Source: an uncultured Alphaproteobacteria bacterium
GTDB taxonomy: Bacteria; Pseudomonadota; Alphaproteobacteria; Rhizobiales; Aestuariivirgaceae
Direction: 5' to 3'
Assembly (NCBI GenBank): GCA_937873445.1
Contig: CALMWF010000043.1
Location: 1-64,000, forward strand
DNA length: 64,000 nucleotides
Part shown: one piece after another, positions 36,566-47,406 of the stretch
Layout: each line of letters opens with the position of its first letter
Numbering within the stretch: the stretch's first letter is position 1
Notes under the pieces: model-generated
Databases searched by the model: none
Seen by the model: the letters and a program-made list of their open reading frames with translations, nothing else
Told to the model about the DNA's origin: nothing
Translations under genes and position numbers: made by a program

Positions 36566-37423
36566 CTATTCGGCGGCCCGGCGCTGCGGTTGCAGCAGGG
36601 CCGGAAGATCCGCCAGAAAATCCCGGAAGCTGCGGGTCAGGCGCTGGGCAATCAGATCAAAGTCGGGCCGTTTCTCCAGCCGCCGTTCATTCATGTAGAG
36701 ACCCCGGTTGACCTCGATCTGCAGGGCATGGCGGCACAGCGAAGGCTGGCCGTGGGACTGGGTGATGAAGCCGCCGGCATAGGGCTGGTTGCGGGCCACT
36801 GAAAAGCCCGCGGCGCGCAGGCTGTCGGCCAGGGCCTGGGCCAGGCCCCGGTCACAGGAACTGCCGTGCCGGTCGCCCAGCACAATGTCGGCGACGCGGT
36901 CATCGCCCGAGGGCATGGAATGGCAATCAACCAGCAGGCCCGCACCAAATCGCCTGACGGTGCGGCTGACCAGCTCGTCGAGGCGGCGATGATAGGGGCG
37001 ATACCAGCGTTCAATACGGGCTTCGGCCTCGGCAAAGGAAAGCCGGGCGCGGCAGATCTCGCCACCATCGCCGGCCAGGCGCGGCAGGGTGCCAAGCCCC
37101 GCCAGCACGCGCGGGCTGTCGGTGACGACATAGCCGGGCAGGGGGCCGTCAAACATGCGCGGGTCCAGTTCCCAGGGTTCGCGGTTCAAATCCACCACGG
37201 CGCGGGAAATCTCCGCCGCCAGCAGCGGCGCGCCCAGGGCCGGGGCAAAGCCGAACAGCTCATCAATGGCGAAATCCTCGGAGCGGCGCAGGTCAAGGGC
37301 CGAAAGCCGGGTGGTGGCAAGGAAGGATTCGGGAAAGAGGTGGCCGCTATGGGGCGAGTTGAACACCGCCGGCGTGGTCCAGCGGCGGGGCAGCAGCAGT
37401 TGATATCCGGCCTGGTCGGTCAT
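36566..37423 (-). CDS. N-formylglutamate amidohydrolase family protein
   Basis: A 285-residue FGase-family enzyme that would release formate from N-formyl-L-glutamate. Family motifs are NSPHSGHLFP near residue 20, DLRRSEDFAIDELF, and LVDCHSMPSGDD. The histidine-utilisation (hut) genes that would supply its substrate are absent from the window, so the physiological substrate may differ. ATG 37423 is the start that begins at the conserved region. Its stop lies directly beside the small RNA terminator on the opposite strand. Confidence 0.88.
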   Translation of the reverse strand: MTDQAGYQLLLPRRWTTPAVFNSPHSGHLFPESFLATTRLSALDLRRSEDFAIDELFGFAPALGAPLLAAEISRAVVDLNREPWELDPRMFDGPLPGYVVTDSPRVLAGLGTLPRLAGDGGEICRARLSFAEAEARIERWYRPYHRRLDELVSRTVRRFGAGLLVDCHSMPSGDDRVADIVLGDRHGSSCDRGLAQALADSLRAAGFSVARNQPYAGGFITQSHGQPSLCRHALQIEVNRGLYMNERRLEKRPDFDLIAQRLTRSFRDFLADLPALLQPQRRAAE

Positions 37424-37579
37424 GGGCGGTCTCTGCCCCGGAGTATTGACGGGCCAGCAGAAACTGTCCACACCTCAGGACGGTTTGGCAATTTCACAGC
37501 CTGTTTACTCCTTGGCCGCTAGGATGCGTGCTTTGAAGGGCAGGCTGAGATGACCGCAGGCAGTGCTTCGAGTGTGGCC

Positions 37580-37939
37580 ATGGCAAAAATCCTTCTGGCG
37601 GAAGACGATGACGACATGCGGCGCTTTCTGGTGAAGGCGCTGGAAAAGGCGGGCCATACGGTCACCGCCTTTGCCGAAGGCGCGTCCGCCTTTGAGGAAA
37701 TCAAGCAGTCGGCCTTCGACCTGCTGCTCACCGACATTGTCATGCCGGAAATGGACGGCATTGAACTGGCGCGGCGGGCCTCGGAACTCGATCCGGCCCT
37801 GAAGATCATGTTCATCACCGGCTTTGCCGCCGTGGCGCTGAACCCCGATTCCAAGGCCCCCAAGGAGGCCAAGGTCCTGTCCAAGCCCTTCCACTTGCGC
37901 GATCTGGTGGCCGAGGTGGACCGGATGATGGCGGCCTGA
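37580..37939 (+). CDS. cpdR: single-domain response regulator CpdR
   Basis: A 119-residue stand-alone receiver domain. The acidic pocket is EDDDD (residues 8-12), the phosphoacceptor Asp52 lies in LLLTDIVMPEMDG, and the conserved lysine is in LSKPFHL. The last part has the CpdR pattern. In Caulobacter and rhizobia unphosphorylated CpdR primes ClpXP for degradation of cell-cycle factors and is phosphorylated through the CckA-ChpT relay. ATG 37580 is chosen over 37550 because it begins the domain and is preceded by GAGTGTGG. Confidence 0.93.
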   Translation: MAKILLAEDDDDMRRFLVKALEKAGHTVTAFAEGASAFEEIKQSAFDLLLTDIVMPEMDGIELARRASELDPALKIMFITGFAAVALNPDSKAPKEAKVLSKPFHLRDLVAEVDRMMAA

Positions 37940-37965
37940 GTTTTTCTCGGGATGCCGATGCGGGG

Positions 37966-37994
37966 TTGCGCGCTGGGCGCCTTCCCGATATAGA
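37966..37994 (+). promoter_or_regulatory. promoter of tRNA-Val
   Basis: TTGCGC (37966-37971), a 17-bp spacer and TATAGA (37989-37994), placing transcription start about 15 bp before the mature tRNA. Confidence 0.65.
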
Positions 37995-38015
37995 GCCACA
38001 GCTTTCGACAACAGT

Positions 38016-38090
<75 letters not shown>

Positions 38091-38110
38091 TTCCTTCCCC
38101 TCAGCCCATG

Positions 38111-38142
38111 AAAAAACCCTCCCCCGGCGGGCCGGAGGAGGG
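38111..38142 (-). terminator. Rho-independent terminator of katG
   Basis: On the minus strand CCCTCC pairs with GGAGGG with an inner CCGGC/GCCGG stem, followed by six T residues (complement of 38111-38116). It lies about 20 bp beyond the katG stop. Confidence 0.9.
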
Positions 38143-38161
38143 CCGTTCCGTTGCGCGCCGA

Positions 38162-40339
<2,178 letters not shown>

Positions 40340-40345
40340 CTAATA

Positions 40346-40360
40346 TTAGAATTGTTCTAA
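40346..40360. promoter_or_regulatory. Irr/Fur-family box in the katG promoter
   Basis: TTAGAA-TTG-TTCTAA is a perfect 6+3+6 inverted repeat, 25 bp upstream of the katG start. It matches the core of the rhizobial iron control element (TTAGAA-N3-TTCTAA) recognised by Irr. It overlaps the likely -10 (TAATAT on the minus strand), which fits repression. PerR-like members of the same family are an alternative reader. Confidence 0.65.
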
Positions 40361-40566
40361 GCTATTAACCGTTCTGGCCCCTCCGGGCAAGTGGGTTGTG
40401 CCCGAGCGGGCCATCCATGCCAGGCCCAGTGGGCGCCATGCCGGGCGGGCCGGTGCCGTGGCTATAGGCTCGCAAGCGGCACCGTCTGTTGACGCGCACA
40501 GCCCTCAGATCAGCCCAGCCCAAGGCAGGCCTTGACGGACTGACCGCTGCCGGTTCACCTGTGGCC

Positions 40567-42123
40567 ATGAGTGAACCGCACCAGCCATTATGGGCACAAG
40601 GATTTCATGCCCGCAATCTCGCCGCGCTGGTGGGCGAGTGCATGATCAATCCCGCCGCCCCCTTTGTCATCGGCGATGACGGCCGCCGCTTCACCTATGC
40701 CAAGTTCTGGACACTGGCGGCCAAGCTTGCCCATGCGCTGCAGGCGGCGGGCGCCAAACCCGGCGACCGGGTGGCCGCCCAGGTGGAAAAGAGCGTGGAG
40801 GCGGTGGCGCTGTTCTGGGCCTGTGCCCGGGCGGGCCTCATCTTCGTGCCGCTGAACACCGCCTACACCACCGCCGAAATGGACTATTTCCTGCGCGATG
40901 CCCAGCCGCTCATCACCGTCTGCGTTCCGGAACGCCTGCCCGAAATCTACCGCATCAGCGAGGCGGCGGGGGTGCGCGCCACCTTCACCCTCGACGACAA
41001 GGGCCATGGCACGCTGGCTGACGAAGCCATGTATCAGGACGCCATGCTGCGTGATGAAATCCTGCATTGGGATGATCCGGCGGCCATTCTCTACACCTCC
41101 GGCACCACCGGCAAATCCAAGGGCGCGGTGCTGACCCATGGCAATCTTGCCTGCAATGCGCTGACGCTGGCGGCCACATGGGAGTTTTCGCCCGCCGACC
41201 GGCTGATCCATGCGCTGCCCACCCACCACACCCACGGGCTGTTCACGGCGGTGGCCACAGTTCTGCTGTCGGGCGGCTGCCTGCTGTTGCGGCGCCGGTT
41301 TGACGCCGATGATGTGGTGAAGCTTCTGCCGGAGGCGACCACGCTGATGGGGGTTCCCACCTTCTATACCCGGCTTCTCGCGCACCCCGGCCTGACGCGG
41401 GAGGCGGCGGCCCATATGCGCCTGTTCATTTCCGGCTCGGCGCCGCTGCTGCCCGACACCCACCGCCAGTTCCGCATGAAGACCGGCCAGGCCATTCTGG
41501 AACGCTATGGCATGACCGAGACCGGCATGAACACCTCGAACCCGGTGCAGGGCATGCGCCGGGCCGGAACGGTGGGTCTGCCGCTCATGGATGTGGAGGT
41601 GCGGGTGAGCGACCGCGAGACGGGGGCAGCGCTGCCGAAGGGCCAGGACGGCATGATCGAGGTGAAGGGTCCGCATGTGTTTGCGGGCTACTGGCGCAAT
41701 GATGAAAAAACCAGGGAAGCCTTCCGCGACGACGGGTATTTCATCACCGGCGATCTCGGCCGCATCGAGGCCGACAATTATCTGGTGATCTCGGGCCGGG
41801 CCAATGACCTCATCATCTCGGGCGGCTTCAATGTCTATCCGCGCGAGGTGGAACTGGTGCTGGATGGGCTGCCGGGGGTGGCGGAATCGGCGGTGATCGG
41901 CGTGCCCCATGCCGATTTCGGCGAGGGCGTGGTGGCGGTGGTGGTGATGAAGGCGGGGGCAGCCTTTGCGCCCGCGGCGCTGGCTGCCCAGCTTGCGGAC
42001 CGGCTGGCCAATTTCAAGCAGCCCAAGGCCTGGATCGAGGCCGCCGAACTGCCGCGCAACGCCATGGGCAAGGTGCAGAAAAATGTCCTGCGGGCGGCCC
42101 ACCGCGATGTGCTTAAAGCCTGA
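40567..42123 (+). CDS. matB: malonyl-CoA synthetase-like acyl-CoA ligase
   Basis: A 518-residue ANL-superfamily adenylate-forming enzyme. The P-loop is TSGTTGKSKG, the A5 region ERYGMTETGMN, the A7 motif TGDLGRIEADNYLVISGR, and the C-terminal lysine region NAMGKVQKN. Residues around THHTHGLF and MGVPTFYTRLL match MatB, which makes malonyl-CoA from malonate. The partner malonyl-CoA decarboxylase (matA) is not adjacent, so the substrate could be another short dicarboxylate. ATG 40567 begins at the conserved N-terminus; ribosome-binding site weak. Confidence 0.82.
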   Translation: MSEPHQPLWAQGFHARNLAALVGECMINPAAPFVIGDDGRRFTYAKFWTLAAKLAHALQAAGAKPGDRVAAQVEKSVEAVALFWACARAGLIFVPLNTAYTTAEMDYFLRDAQPLITVCVPERLPEIYRISEAAGVRATFTLDDKGHGTLADEAMYQDAMLRDEILHWDDPAAILYTSGTTGKSKGAVLTHGNLACNALTLAATWEFSPADRLIHALPTHHTHGLFTAVATVLLSGGCLLLRRRFDADDVVKLLPEATTLMGVPTFYTRLLAHPGLTREAAAHMRLFISGSAPLLPDTHRQFRMKTGQAILERYGMTETGMNTSNPVQGMRRAGTVGLPLMDVEVRVSDRETGAALPKGQDGMIEVKGPHVFAGYWRNDEKTREAFRDDGYFITGDLGRIEADNYLVISGRANDLIISGGFNVYPREVELVLDGLPGVAESAVIGVPHADFGEGVVAVVVMKAGAAFAPAALAAQLADRLANFKQPKAWIEAAELPRNAMGKVQKNVLRAAHRDVLKA

Positions 42124-42200
42124 CTTTCGGCGCGTGACACAGGGCCGCGCCGCCCAATTCAACGCGGTCTGATAAGGTCGGGTTTTTATCCGGGGGTTTC

Positions 42201-42944
42201 ATGGCCAATCTATCCATTGCCTTTGTGCCGGTTCTGGCGGTGTTTCTGGGGGCGCTGTGGGCGCTGTGGCAGAAGCCGGGTGCCGCCGTCACGTCGGCCA
42301 TCCAGCATTTTGCCGCCGGCGTGGTGTTTGCGGCCGCGGCGGTGGAAATCCTGCCGCAGGTGAAGGCCGATGGCTCGATCATGGCCACCGCCATTGGCGG
42401 CATTCTTGGCGTGGTGGTCATGCTGGGGGTGAAATCGCTGGAGGAGCACTGGCATGGACCGGTGGGCATGCTGGCGGCGGTGGGCATTGACATCTTTGTC
42501 GACGGCGTGGTGCTGGGGCTGGCCTTTCTGGCTGGTGAAAAGGCCGGGCTCCTGCTCGCCTTCGCCTTGACGCTGGAGGTTTTGTTTCTCGGTCTGACGC
42601 TGACCCAGGAATTGGGGGAAACCTATAAATCGAAGATCAAGGTGGTGGCCATTGCGGTGGCCGTGGCGCTGCTGCTGCCGCTTGGCGTGGTGGCGTCCAC
42701 GCCGGTGGCGGGCCTGTCGCATCTGTGGATCACCGGCTTCCTGTCCTTCGGTCTGATGGCGCTGCTCTATCTCGTCACCGAGGAACTGCTGGTGGAGGCC
42801 CATGAAAAGCCTGACAGCCCGATGATCTCGGCGCTGTTCTTTGTGGGCTTCCTCGGCCTGTTGCTGCTGGAGGAATATCTGGCCAATGGCGAGACCCATG
42901 GGCCTGCACCGGCTGCCCCCGCCATCACCGCTCCGGCCGGGTGA
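42201..42944 (+). CDS. ZIP-like metal transporter family protein
   Basis: A 247-residue inner-membrane protein with about eight hydrophobic segments. QHFAAGVVFAAAAVEILP matches the early ZIP-family signature. In the segment that in ZIP proteins reads HN..(E/D)G, this protein has DIFVDG, and the following HE-type site reads LEVLFLG, so the metal-binding histidines are missing and the transported ion is doubtful. ATG 42201 follows a G-rich ribosome-binding site. A small membrane protein gene converges on it 15 bp away. Confidence 0.7.
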   Translation: MANLSIAFVPVLAVFLGALWALWQKPGAAVTSAIQHFAAGVVFAAAAVEILPQVKADGSIMATAIGGILGVVVMLGVKSLEEHWHGPVGMLAAVGIDIFVDGVVLGLAFLAGEKAGLLLAFALTLEVLFLGLTLTQELGETYKSKIKVVAIAVAVALLLPLGVVASTPVAGLSHLWITGFLSFGLMALLYLVTEELLVEAHEKPDSPMISALFFVGFLGLLLLEEYLANGETHGPAPAAPAITAPAG

Positions 42945-42959
42945 GGCGGCTGCGGCGGG

Positions 42960-43178
42960 TCAGCGTCCGGTCTGGATGCCGTAAAGGTTAAGCAGGTGGG
43001 CGGCGGCCACAATGGCCACCAGCAGGGCCATGAACATCACCGGCGTGGTGGGGACAAGCCGGGGGGAGAGGTCACGCGGGCGGCGCTCCAGCCAGACCAT
43101 GACACCAGCCAGGGCGGCCCCCGCCAGCATCACGGCCAGGGTCACTTCAATCTCGGGGTCGGCAAGGCTCTGGAGCAC
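42960..43178 (-). CDS. small two-helix membrane protein
   Basis: A 72-residue protein of unknown function with two hydrophobic helices (about residues 13-31 and 47-66) separated by a basic loop (WLERRPRDLSPR). The frame opens at 43214 with an ATG lacking a ribosome-binding site, but a GTG at 43178 has AAGGA 8 bp upstream. The rpmJ promoter also occupies 43202-43230, so the shorter form is preferred. It is divergent from rpmJ. Confidence 0.6.
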   Translation of the reverse strand: MLQSLADPEIEVTLAVMLAGAALAGVMVWLERRPRDLSPRLVPTTPVMFMALLVAIVAAAHLLNLYGIQTGR

Positions 43179-43201
43179 GGAAATCCTTCCGGTATGGCGG
43201 G

Positions 43202-43230
43202 TTGACAGGCCCATATCACATGACTATGGT
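43202..43230 (+). promoter_or_regulatory. sigma-70 promoter of rpmJ
   Basis: Consensus TTGACA (43202-43207), a 17-bp spacer and TATGGT (43225-43230), giving a leader of about 40 nt before the rpmJ start. Confidence 0.75.
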
Positions 43231-43277
43231 CCGCCCGAATTTTAAGGGGCCAAGCCCCCTAAGCCCAGGTGAATTCC

Positions 43278-43403
43278 ATGAAAGTCCGCAATTCTCTCAA
43301 GGCGCTCATCAAGCGCCATCGTGCCAACAAGGTGATCCGCCGTAAGGGCCGGGTCTATATCATCAACAAGACCAACCCGCGCTACAAGGCGCGCCAGGGC
43401 TGA
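43278..43403 (+). CDS. rpmJ: 50S ribosomal protein L36 (cysteine-free form)
   Basis: A 41-residue basic protein with the alphaproteobacterial L36 sequence (begins [14 protein letters not shown], ends NPRYKARQG). It contains no cysteine, so it is the zinc-independent C-minus form. ATG 43278 is preceded by AGGTGA. A consensus promoter upstream and a very strong terminator directly downstream make it a short monocistronic gene. Confidence 0.97.
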   Translation: MKVRNSLKALIKRHRANKVIRRKGRVYIINKTNPRYKARQG

Positions 43404-43425
43404 TTGCCATATCTGGGACTGCTTG

Positions 43426-43457
43426 ATCCGCGCCCCTGCCGGGGCGCGGATTTTTTT
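43426..43457 (+). terminator. Rho-independent terminator of rpmJ
   Basis: ATCCGCGCCCC (43426-43436) pairs perfectly over 11 bp with GGGGCGCGGAT (43441-43451) across a TGCC tetraloop, followed by seven T residues. Confidence 0.95.
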
Positions 43458-43550
43458 GGTCGGGTTGACGCATTGTCAGTTCTTTGTCCCGATTGACACC
43501 GTTAGACTCCGAGCAATCTGATTCTATTCACGATTGCTATGGGGGAATTC

Positions 43551-44456
43551 ATGTTCATCAGCAAGTTGTCGTTGCTGGCTGCGGCCACGCTCGTTTTCAC
43601 AGGGGCGGCTCTGGCGCAAAGCACGGGCGGAAAAGCCGTTCAGGAGCCGGCGGGCAAGATTTCGGTGAATGGCGGTTACGCCGACATGGATGGGCGTGAT
43701 GGCGCCGGGCTGTTGGATGGCACAGTCTCGTGGATTGCGCCGATGGGTAATGATTACGGTTTGCAGGCTGACCTTTGGGGTGCCCGCAGTTTTGGCGAAG
43801 GCTCCTATGGGGCACAGGCGCAGGTGTTCCGGCGCAATCCCGAGAGCTACCTTTTCGGCCTGGCTGGCGGCGTTGGCGCCATCGGTGGGGATGCCACGTC
43901 GTGGTATGTGGGGCCTGAGGCCGAAATCTATCTCGGCCGCATGACCGTTGAGGCCTGGGGTGGCTTCCTGCGCAATGATTATGACTGGGGCGGTCACAAG
44001 GATACCGGGTTCATCGACGTGGGCCTCGGGTATTACGCCACCGATGATCTGCGCTTTTCCGTGGGCGGGCGCAGCGTTGGGGGTGAGATTTCCGGCTATG
44101 GCGGGCTGGAATGGCTGATCTCGGATGGTTCGGTGCCGGTGAGTTTCACCACCCAGGGTGATGTGGGCGAGGATGGCTATCGCGGGGTGTCGGCCGGATT
44201 GACCTTCTATCTCGGCAAGCAGGCGGGGCGGAGCCTGATCAGCCAGCACCGTGAAGAACATCGGAACAAGAAGTTTGACGTGCGCTCACTGCAGCGGTTG
44301 CTGAATAAGGCCGAGGCGGCCCATGCCGCAGGGGCTGCACAGCAGTGTACCGTGGAGTCAGCCTGTTCCAGCGATCCATATTGGGGAGAACCGAACTGTA
44401 CATTCGATGTTGATACAACGGGTGGAGCCTGCACCTGTTCGCCCAACTGCTTTTAA
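43551..44456 (+). CDS. outer-membrane beta-barrel-like protein with Cys-rich C-terminal tail
   Basis: A 301-residue exported protein of unknown function. A signal peptide (MFISKLSLLAAATLVFTGAALA/Q) is followed by about 200 residues of alternating aromatic/glycine beta-strand sequence ending in YRGVSAGLTFYLG, typical of a small porin-like barrel. Unusually, the chain continues for about 75 residues: a basic helix (HREEHRNKKFDVRSLQRLL) and a tail with six cysteines and a terminal NCF. ATG 43551 has GGGGGA upstream. A tail after the last barrel strand is uncommon. No neighbour explains it. Confidence 0.75.
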   Translation: MFISKLSLLAAATLVFTGAALAQSTGGKAVQEPAGKISVNGGYADMDGRDGAGLLDGTVSWIAPMGNDYGLQADLWGARSFGEGSYGAQAQVFRRNPESYLFGLAGGVGAIGGDATSWYVGPEAEIYLGRMTVEAWGGFLRNDYDWGGHKDTGFIDVGLGYYATDDLRFSVGGRSVGGEISGYGGLEWLISDGSVPVSFTTQGDVGEDGYRGVSAGLTFYLGKQAGRSLISQHREEHRNKKFDVRSLQRLLNKAEAAHAAGAAQQCTVESACSSDPYWGEPNCTFDVDTTGGACTCSPNCF

Positions 44457-44527
44457 TCGAAGCGGCGAACCCCCATCAAGGCAGCGGTCAGGGCGGCCCG
44501 CGTTGACATGACCGGCAGGCCTGTTGA

Positions 44528-45142
44528 ATGATGGCCGCCATGAATGCGCGCGTGATCCTTGGGGGCCTCTGTCTATTGGCCATAACCCCGGCAGTGGCCC
44601 AACCGGTGGCGGAGAAGAGCGGACCGGCTGTCTCTGAATCCCGGTCTCTGTCACCCAGCGCTGCCCGCGCCGACCGGCTGGACGCGGCCTATGCCTGGCT
44701 GCGGCAGGCCCGTGACAATGAGGAGGCGGAGACAGCCAGGGTGGCGGTGGCCGCCCTTCTGTCACAGCCCCAGTCGCCCTCGGCAGAACTGCTGGTGCAG
44801 GAAACCGGCATGGCCATGCTGAACGGTGAAGACCGGGTTGCCGAACGGCTGCTCGATCACATGGCCCAGAGCTGGCCCGACGAGCCGCAGGTGTTTCTGA
44901 TGCGTGGCCGCCTCAGGGAAGCGCAGGGTGACAGGCCCGCGGCCCTTGCCGCCTATGACCAGTCGCTGGAGCGTGAGCCGCGCAACATCGAGGCCCTGCT
45001 GGCCAAGGGCATGATCCTGCGCGATCTCAAGCGCATGGATGAGGCGCTGAAGGTCTTTCAGCAGGTGCTGGCCATCGCCCCCCAACTGGAGGCGGCCCGG
45101 GGGCTGGCGCGCGAGGTCGGCAAATACAGCCGCGATCTGTAA
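44528..45142 (+). CDS. exported tetratricopeptide-repeat protein
   Basis: A 204-residue protein with an N-terminal signal peptide (VILGGLCLLAITPAVA/Q) and at least three TPR-like helical pairs in the C-terminal half (PQVFLMRGRLREAQGDRPAA, NIEALLAKGMILRDLKRMDE, LEAARGLAREVGK). Probably a periplasmic protein-protein interaction scaffold. Several in-frame ATG codons (44528, 44531, 44540) compete; the ribosome-binding site is weak. It lies 71 bp downstream of the Cys-tailed barrel gene on the same strand, so they may share a transcript. Confidence 0.8.
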   Translation: MMAAMNARVILGGLCLLAITPAVAQPVAEKSGPAVSESRSLSPSAARADRLDAAYAWLRQARDNEEAETARVAVAALLSQPQSPSAELLVQETGMAMLNGEDRVAERLLDHMAQSWPDEPQVFLMRGRLREAQGDRPAALAAYDQSLEREPRNIEALLAKGMILRDLKRMDEALKVFQQVLAIAPQLEAARGLAREVGKYSRDL

Positions 45143-45243
45143 TAGCACCTTCCGATTTTATTCTTCGCACGGTCCGGACAGCGCTGCTGGCGCAGCCTTA
45201 ACACCCGCGGCACTGGCGGGGGCCGGCTTTGGCTGAAGCCTGC

Positions 45244-46674
45244 TCAGCTTTTGTCGGCGTCCGGCAACTGGGCAATGCGCAGCATGTTGGTGGTGCCCTG
45301 AATGCCCAGCGGCACACCGGCGGTGATGATGATGCGTTCACCCGGTTTGGCAAATTCCTCGGACGTGGCAATGCGGGTGGCCTTGCGCACCATGTCGCTC
45401 AGATCCTTGGCGTCTTCGATGAGCACGCAATGCAGGCCCCAGGCCAGGGCCAGACGGCGCGCCGTGGCGGCCACCGGGGTCAGCGCCAGAATGGGCGCGG
45501 CGGGCCGCTCGCGCGCCACGCGCAGGCCCGTGGAGCCTGAGCCGGTATAGCAGACGATGCAGTTCAGCCCCAGGGTTTCGGCGATGGAGCGGGCACCGGC
45601 GGCAATGGCGTCGGCCTGGGTTGGCTGCGGTTCGGCGCGCTGGGCGTTGATGATGCCGCGGTAGAGGCTGTCGGCCTCCACGTTGCGGGCGATGGAGTCC
45701 ATGGTGGCCACGGTCTTTTCCGGCCACAGGCCGGTGGCGCTCTCGGCCGACAGCATGATGGCGTCAGCCCCCTCATAGACAGCGGTGGCCACATCCGACA
45801 CTTCGGCACGCGTCGGCACCGGCTCGGTAATCATGGATTCCAGCATCTGGGTGGCCACCACCACCGGCTTGCCGGCCCGGCGGCAGGCGCGGGTGATCTG
45901 CTTCTGCCTGGCGGGCACGGTTTCCAGCGGCAGTTCCACACCAAGGTCGCCGCGCGCCACCATGATGCCATCGGCAATGTCGAGAATGGCTTCGAGGCAT
46001 GCCAGCGCCGAGGGTTTTTCGATCTTGGCCATCACCCCGGCGCGGCGCTGAACCAGGCCCTGGGCCTCGGCCACGTCCTCGGGGCGCTGCACGAAGGACA
46101 GCGCAATCCAGTCCACGCCAATGGCGGCGGCGGCCTCGAGATCGACGCGGTCCTTCGCCGTCAGGGCGGGAATGGGAATGACCGTGTCGGGCAGCGACAC
46201 GCCCTTGCGGTCGGACAATACGCCGCCATAGATGACGCGGGTTTCAAGACGGGCGGGTTCGGCGCGGGTGATCTCGACCCGGAGCTTGCCGTCATTGAGC
46301 AGAAGATGGTCACCCGCCTTGGCGGCCACAAAGATTTCCGGATGCGGCAGATTAACCCGGGTCACATCGCCGGGGGCGGGGCTGGTGTCGAAGACAAAGG
46401 CGTCACCGGCCTTGATGGTCACGCTCTTGTCGGCAAAGGTGCCGATGCGGATTTTCGGTCCCTGCAAATCGGCGAGGATGCCGATGGGCCGCTTCACCTC
46501 TTCCTCGACGGCACGGATATGGCCGTGCAGTTCAGCAAGCAGGGCGTGATTGGTGTGGCTCATGTTGATGCGGAACACATCAACGCCTGCCAGAAACAGC
46601 TTGCGGATCATCTCCGGGCTGGCTGATGCCGGGCCCAGCGTCGCCAGGATCTTGACCTTACGATTTCTGCGCAC
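45244..46674 (-). CDS. pyk: pyruvate kinase
   Basis: A 476-residue glycolytic enzyme transferring phosphate from phosphoenolpyruvate to ADP. Key features are ATLGPAS near the N-terminus, the catalytic lysine in MAKIEKPSAL, the Mg2+ site MVARGDLGVE, and the signature VATQMLESM. The C-terminal allosteric domain is complete. The start is GTG at 46674, only 4 bp after the stop of the DUF1036 gene, so translation is likely coupled. Confidence 0.96.
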   Translation of the reverse strand: MRRNRKVKILATLGPASASPEMIRKLFLAGVDVFRINMSHTNHALLAELHGHIRAVEEEVKRPIGILADLQGPKIRIGTFADKSVTIKAGDAFVFDTSPAPGDVTRVNLPHPEIFVAAKAGDHLLLNDGKLRVEITRAEPARLETRVIYGGVLSDRKGVSLPDTVIPIPALTAKDRVDLEAAAAIGVDWIALSFVQRPEDVAEAQGLVQRRAGVMAKIEKPSALACLEAILDIADGIMVARGDLGVELPLETVPARQKQITRACRRAGKPVVVATQMLESMITEPVPTRAEVSDVATAVYEGADAIMLSAESATGLWPEKTVATMDSIARNVEADSLYRGIINAQRAEPQPTQADAIAAGARSIAETLGLNCIVCYTGSGSTGLRVARERPAAPILALTPVAATARRLALAWGLHCVLIEDAKDLSDMVRKATRIATSEEFAKPGERIIITAGVPLGIQGTTNMLRIAQLPDADKS

Positions 46675-46678
46675 GGAA

Positions 46679-47149
46679 TTACTGCTGCGTGCCAGGGGTG
46701 GTCTTTTCGCCCGACAGCGAAATGGTCCAGTCGGTCTGTTCGCCGGTATCCACTTCCAGGAAACCGGTCTTGAGATAGCCGCGCTGTTCGCAGTTCTCGA
46801 TGCCGCGGATGGTGAAGATCTTCTTGTGGATGCACATCATGGACTTGCCGCCCCAGGAGCCACCCTTGTTGTAGTCCTCGGCATAGACATAATAGTAGCG
46901 GGAAATGAGCGCGCCCTTGAGCAGGGTGAGGCACTTCTGCGGGTCGGCCGGCCACCAGCCCTCGGTGGTCCAGCCCTCCTTGTTCTTGTAGCCGATGGCA
47001 ACGCCGACGCGGCTGGTGGTGTTATTGCACAGTTTCAGATCAGCCCTGGCCGGGGTGGCGGCCGGCCCCATCAGCAGCATGGCGGCGGCCCCCGCCAGCA
47101 TGAAACGGGCCATGGCGCGGGCCTGACCGGTGAAACGCGTGTCGCTCAT
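46679..47149 (-). CDS. DUF1036 secreted protein
   Basis: A 156-residue DUF1036 protein of unknown function, recognised from KLCNNTTSRVGVAIGYKN and the conserved GWWP and YYVYAEDY motifs. A signal peptide is followed by a small beta-rich domain containing four cysteines (LCNN, KCLT, MCIH, NCEQ) that could form two disulfides in the periplasm. ATG 47149 follows GAAAGAG. It directly precedes pyk in an operon-like arrangement that I recall as common in Rhizobiales. Confidence 0.88.
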   Translation of the reverse strand: MSDTRFTGQARAMARFMLAGAAAMLLMGPAATPARADLKLCNNTTSRVGVAIGYKNKEGWTTEGWWPADPQKCLTLLKGALISRYYYVYAEDYNKGGSWGGKSMMCIHKKIFTIRGIENCEQRGYLKTGFLEVDTGEQTDWTISLSGEKTTPGTQQ

Positions 47150-47406
47150 GCTCTTTCAATACGGCCGTGGCCGTCCCCTGTGAATGCTTCATGCCCGGCT
47201 TGCGGCCATGGCTTGCCGTTACAACCATGACCGTGCGGGCGCAAGTGAGCGGCCGGGCCGCCCTCGTCCCCCCTGTTTTATATGGCCTTGCCGGTTTGGC
47301 AAGATGATGGCACCGGGGCCGAGCTTGGGTGTGGATGGTTCGGCCGCCGGTCTGGCTCTGGCGGCGGCTTGCGCCTATGACAGGGCCGGAAGCACAGGAG
47401 ACCGAT

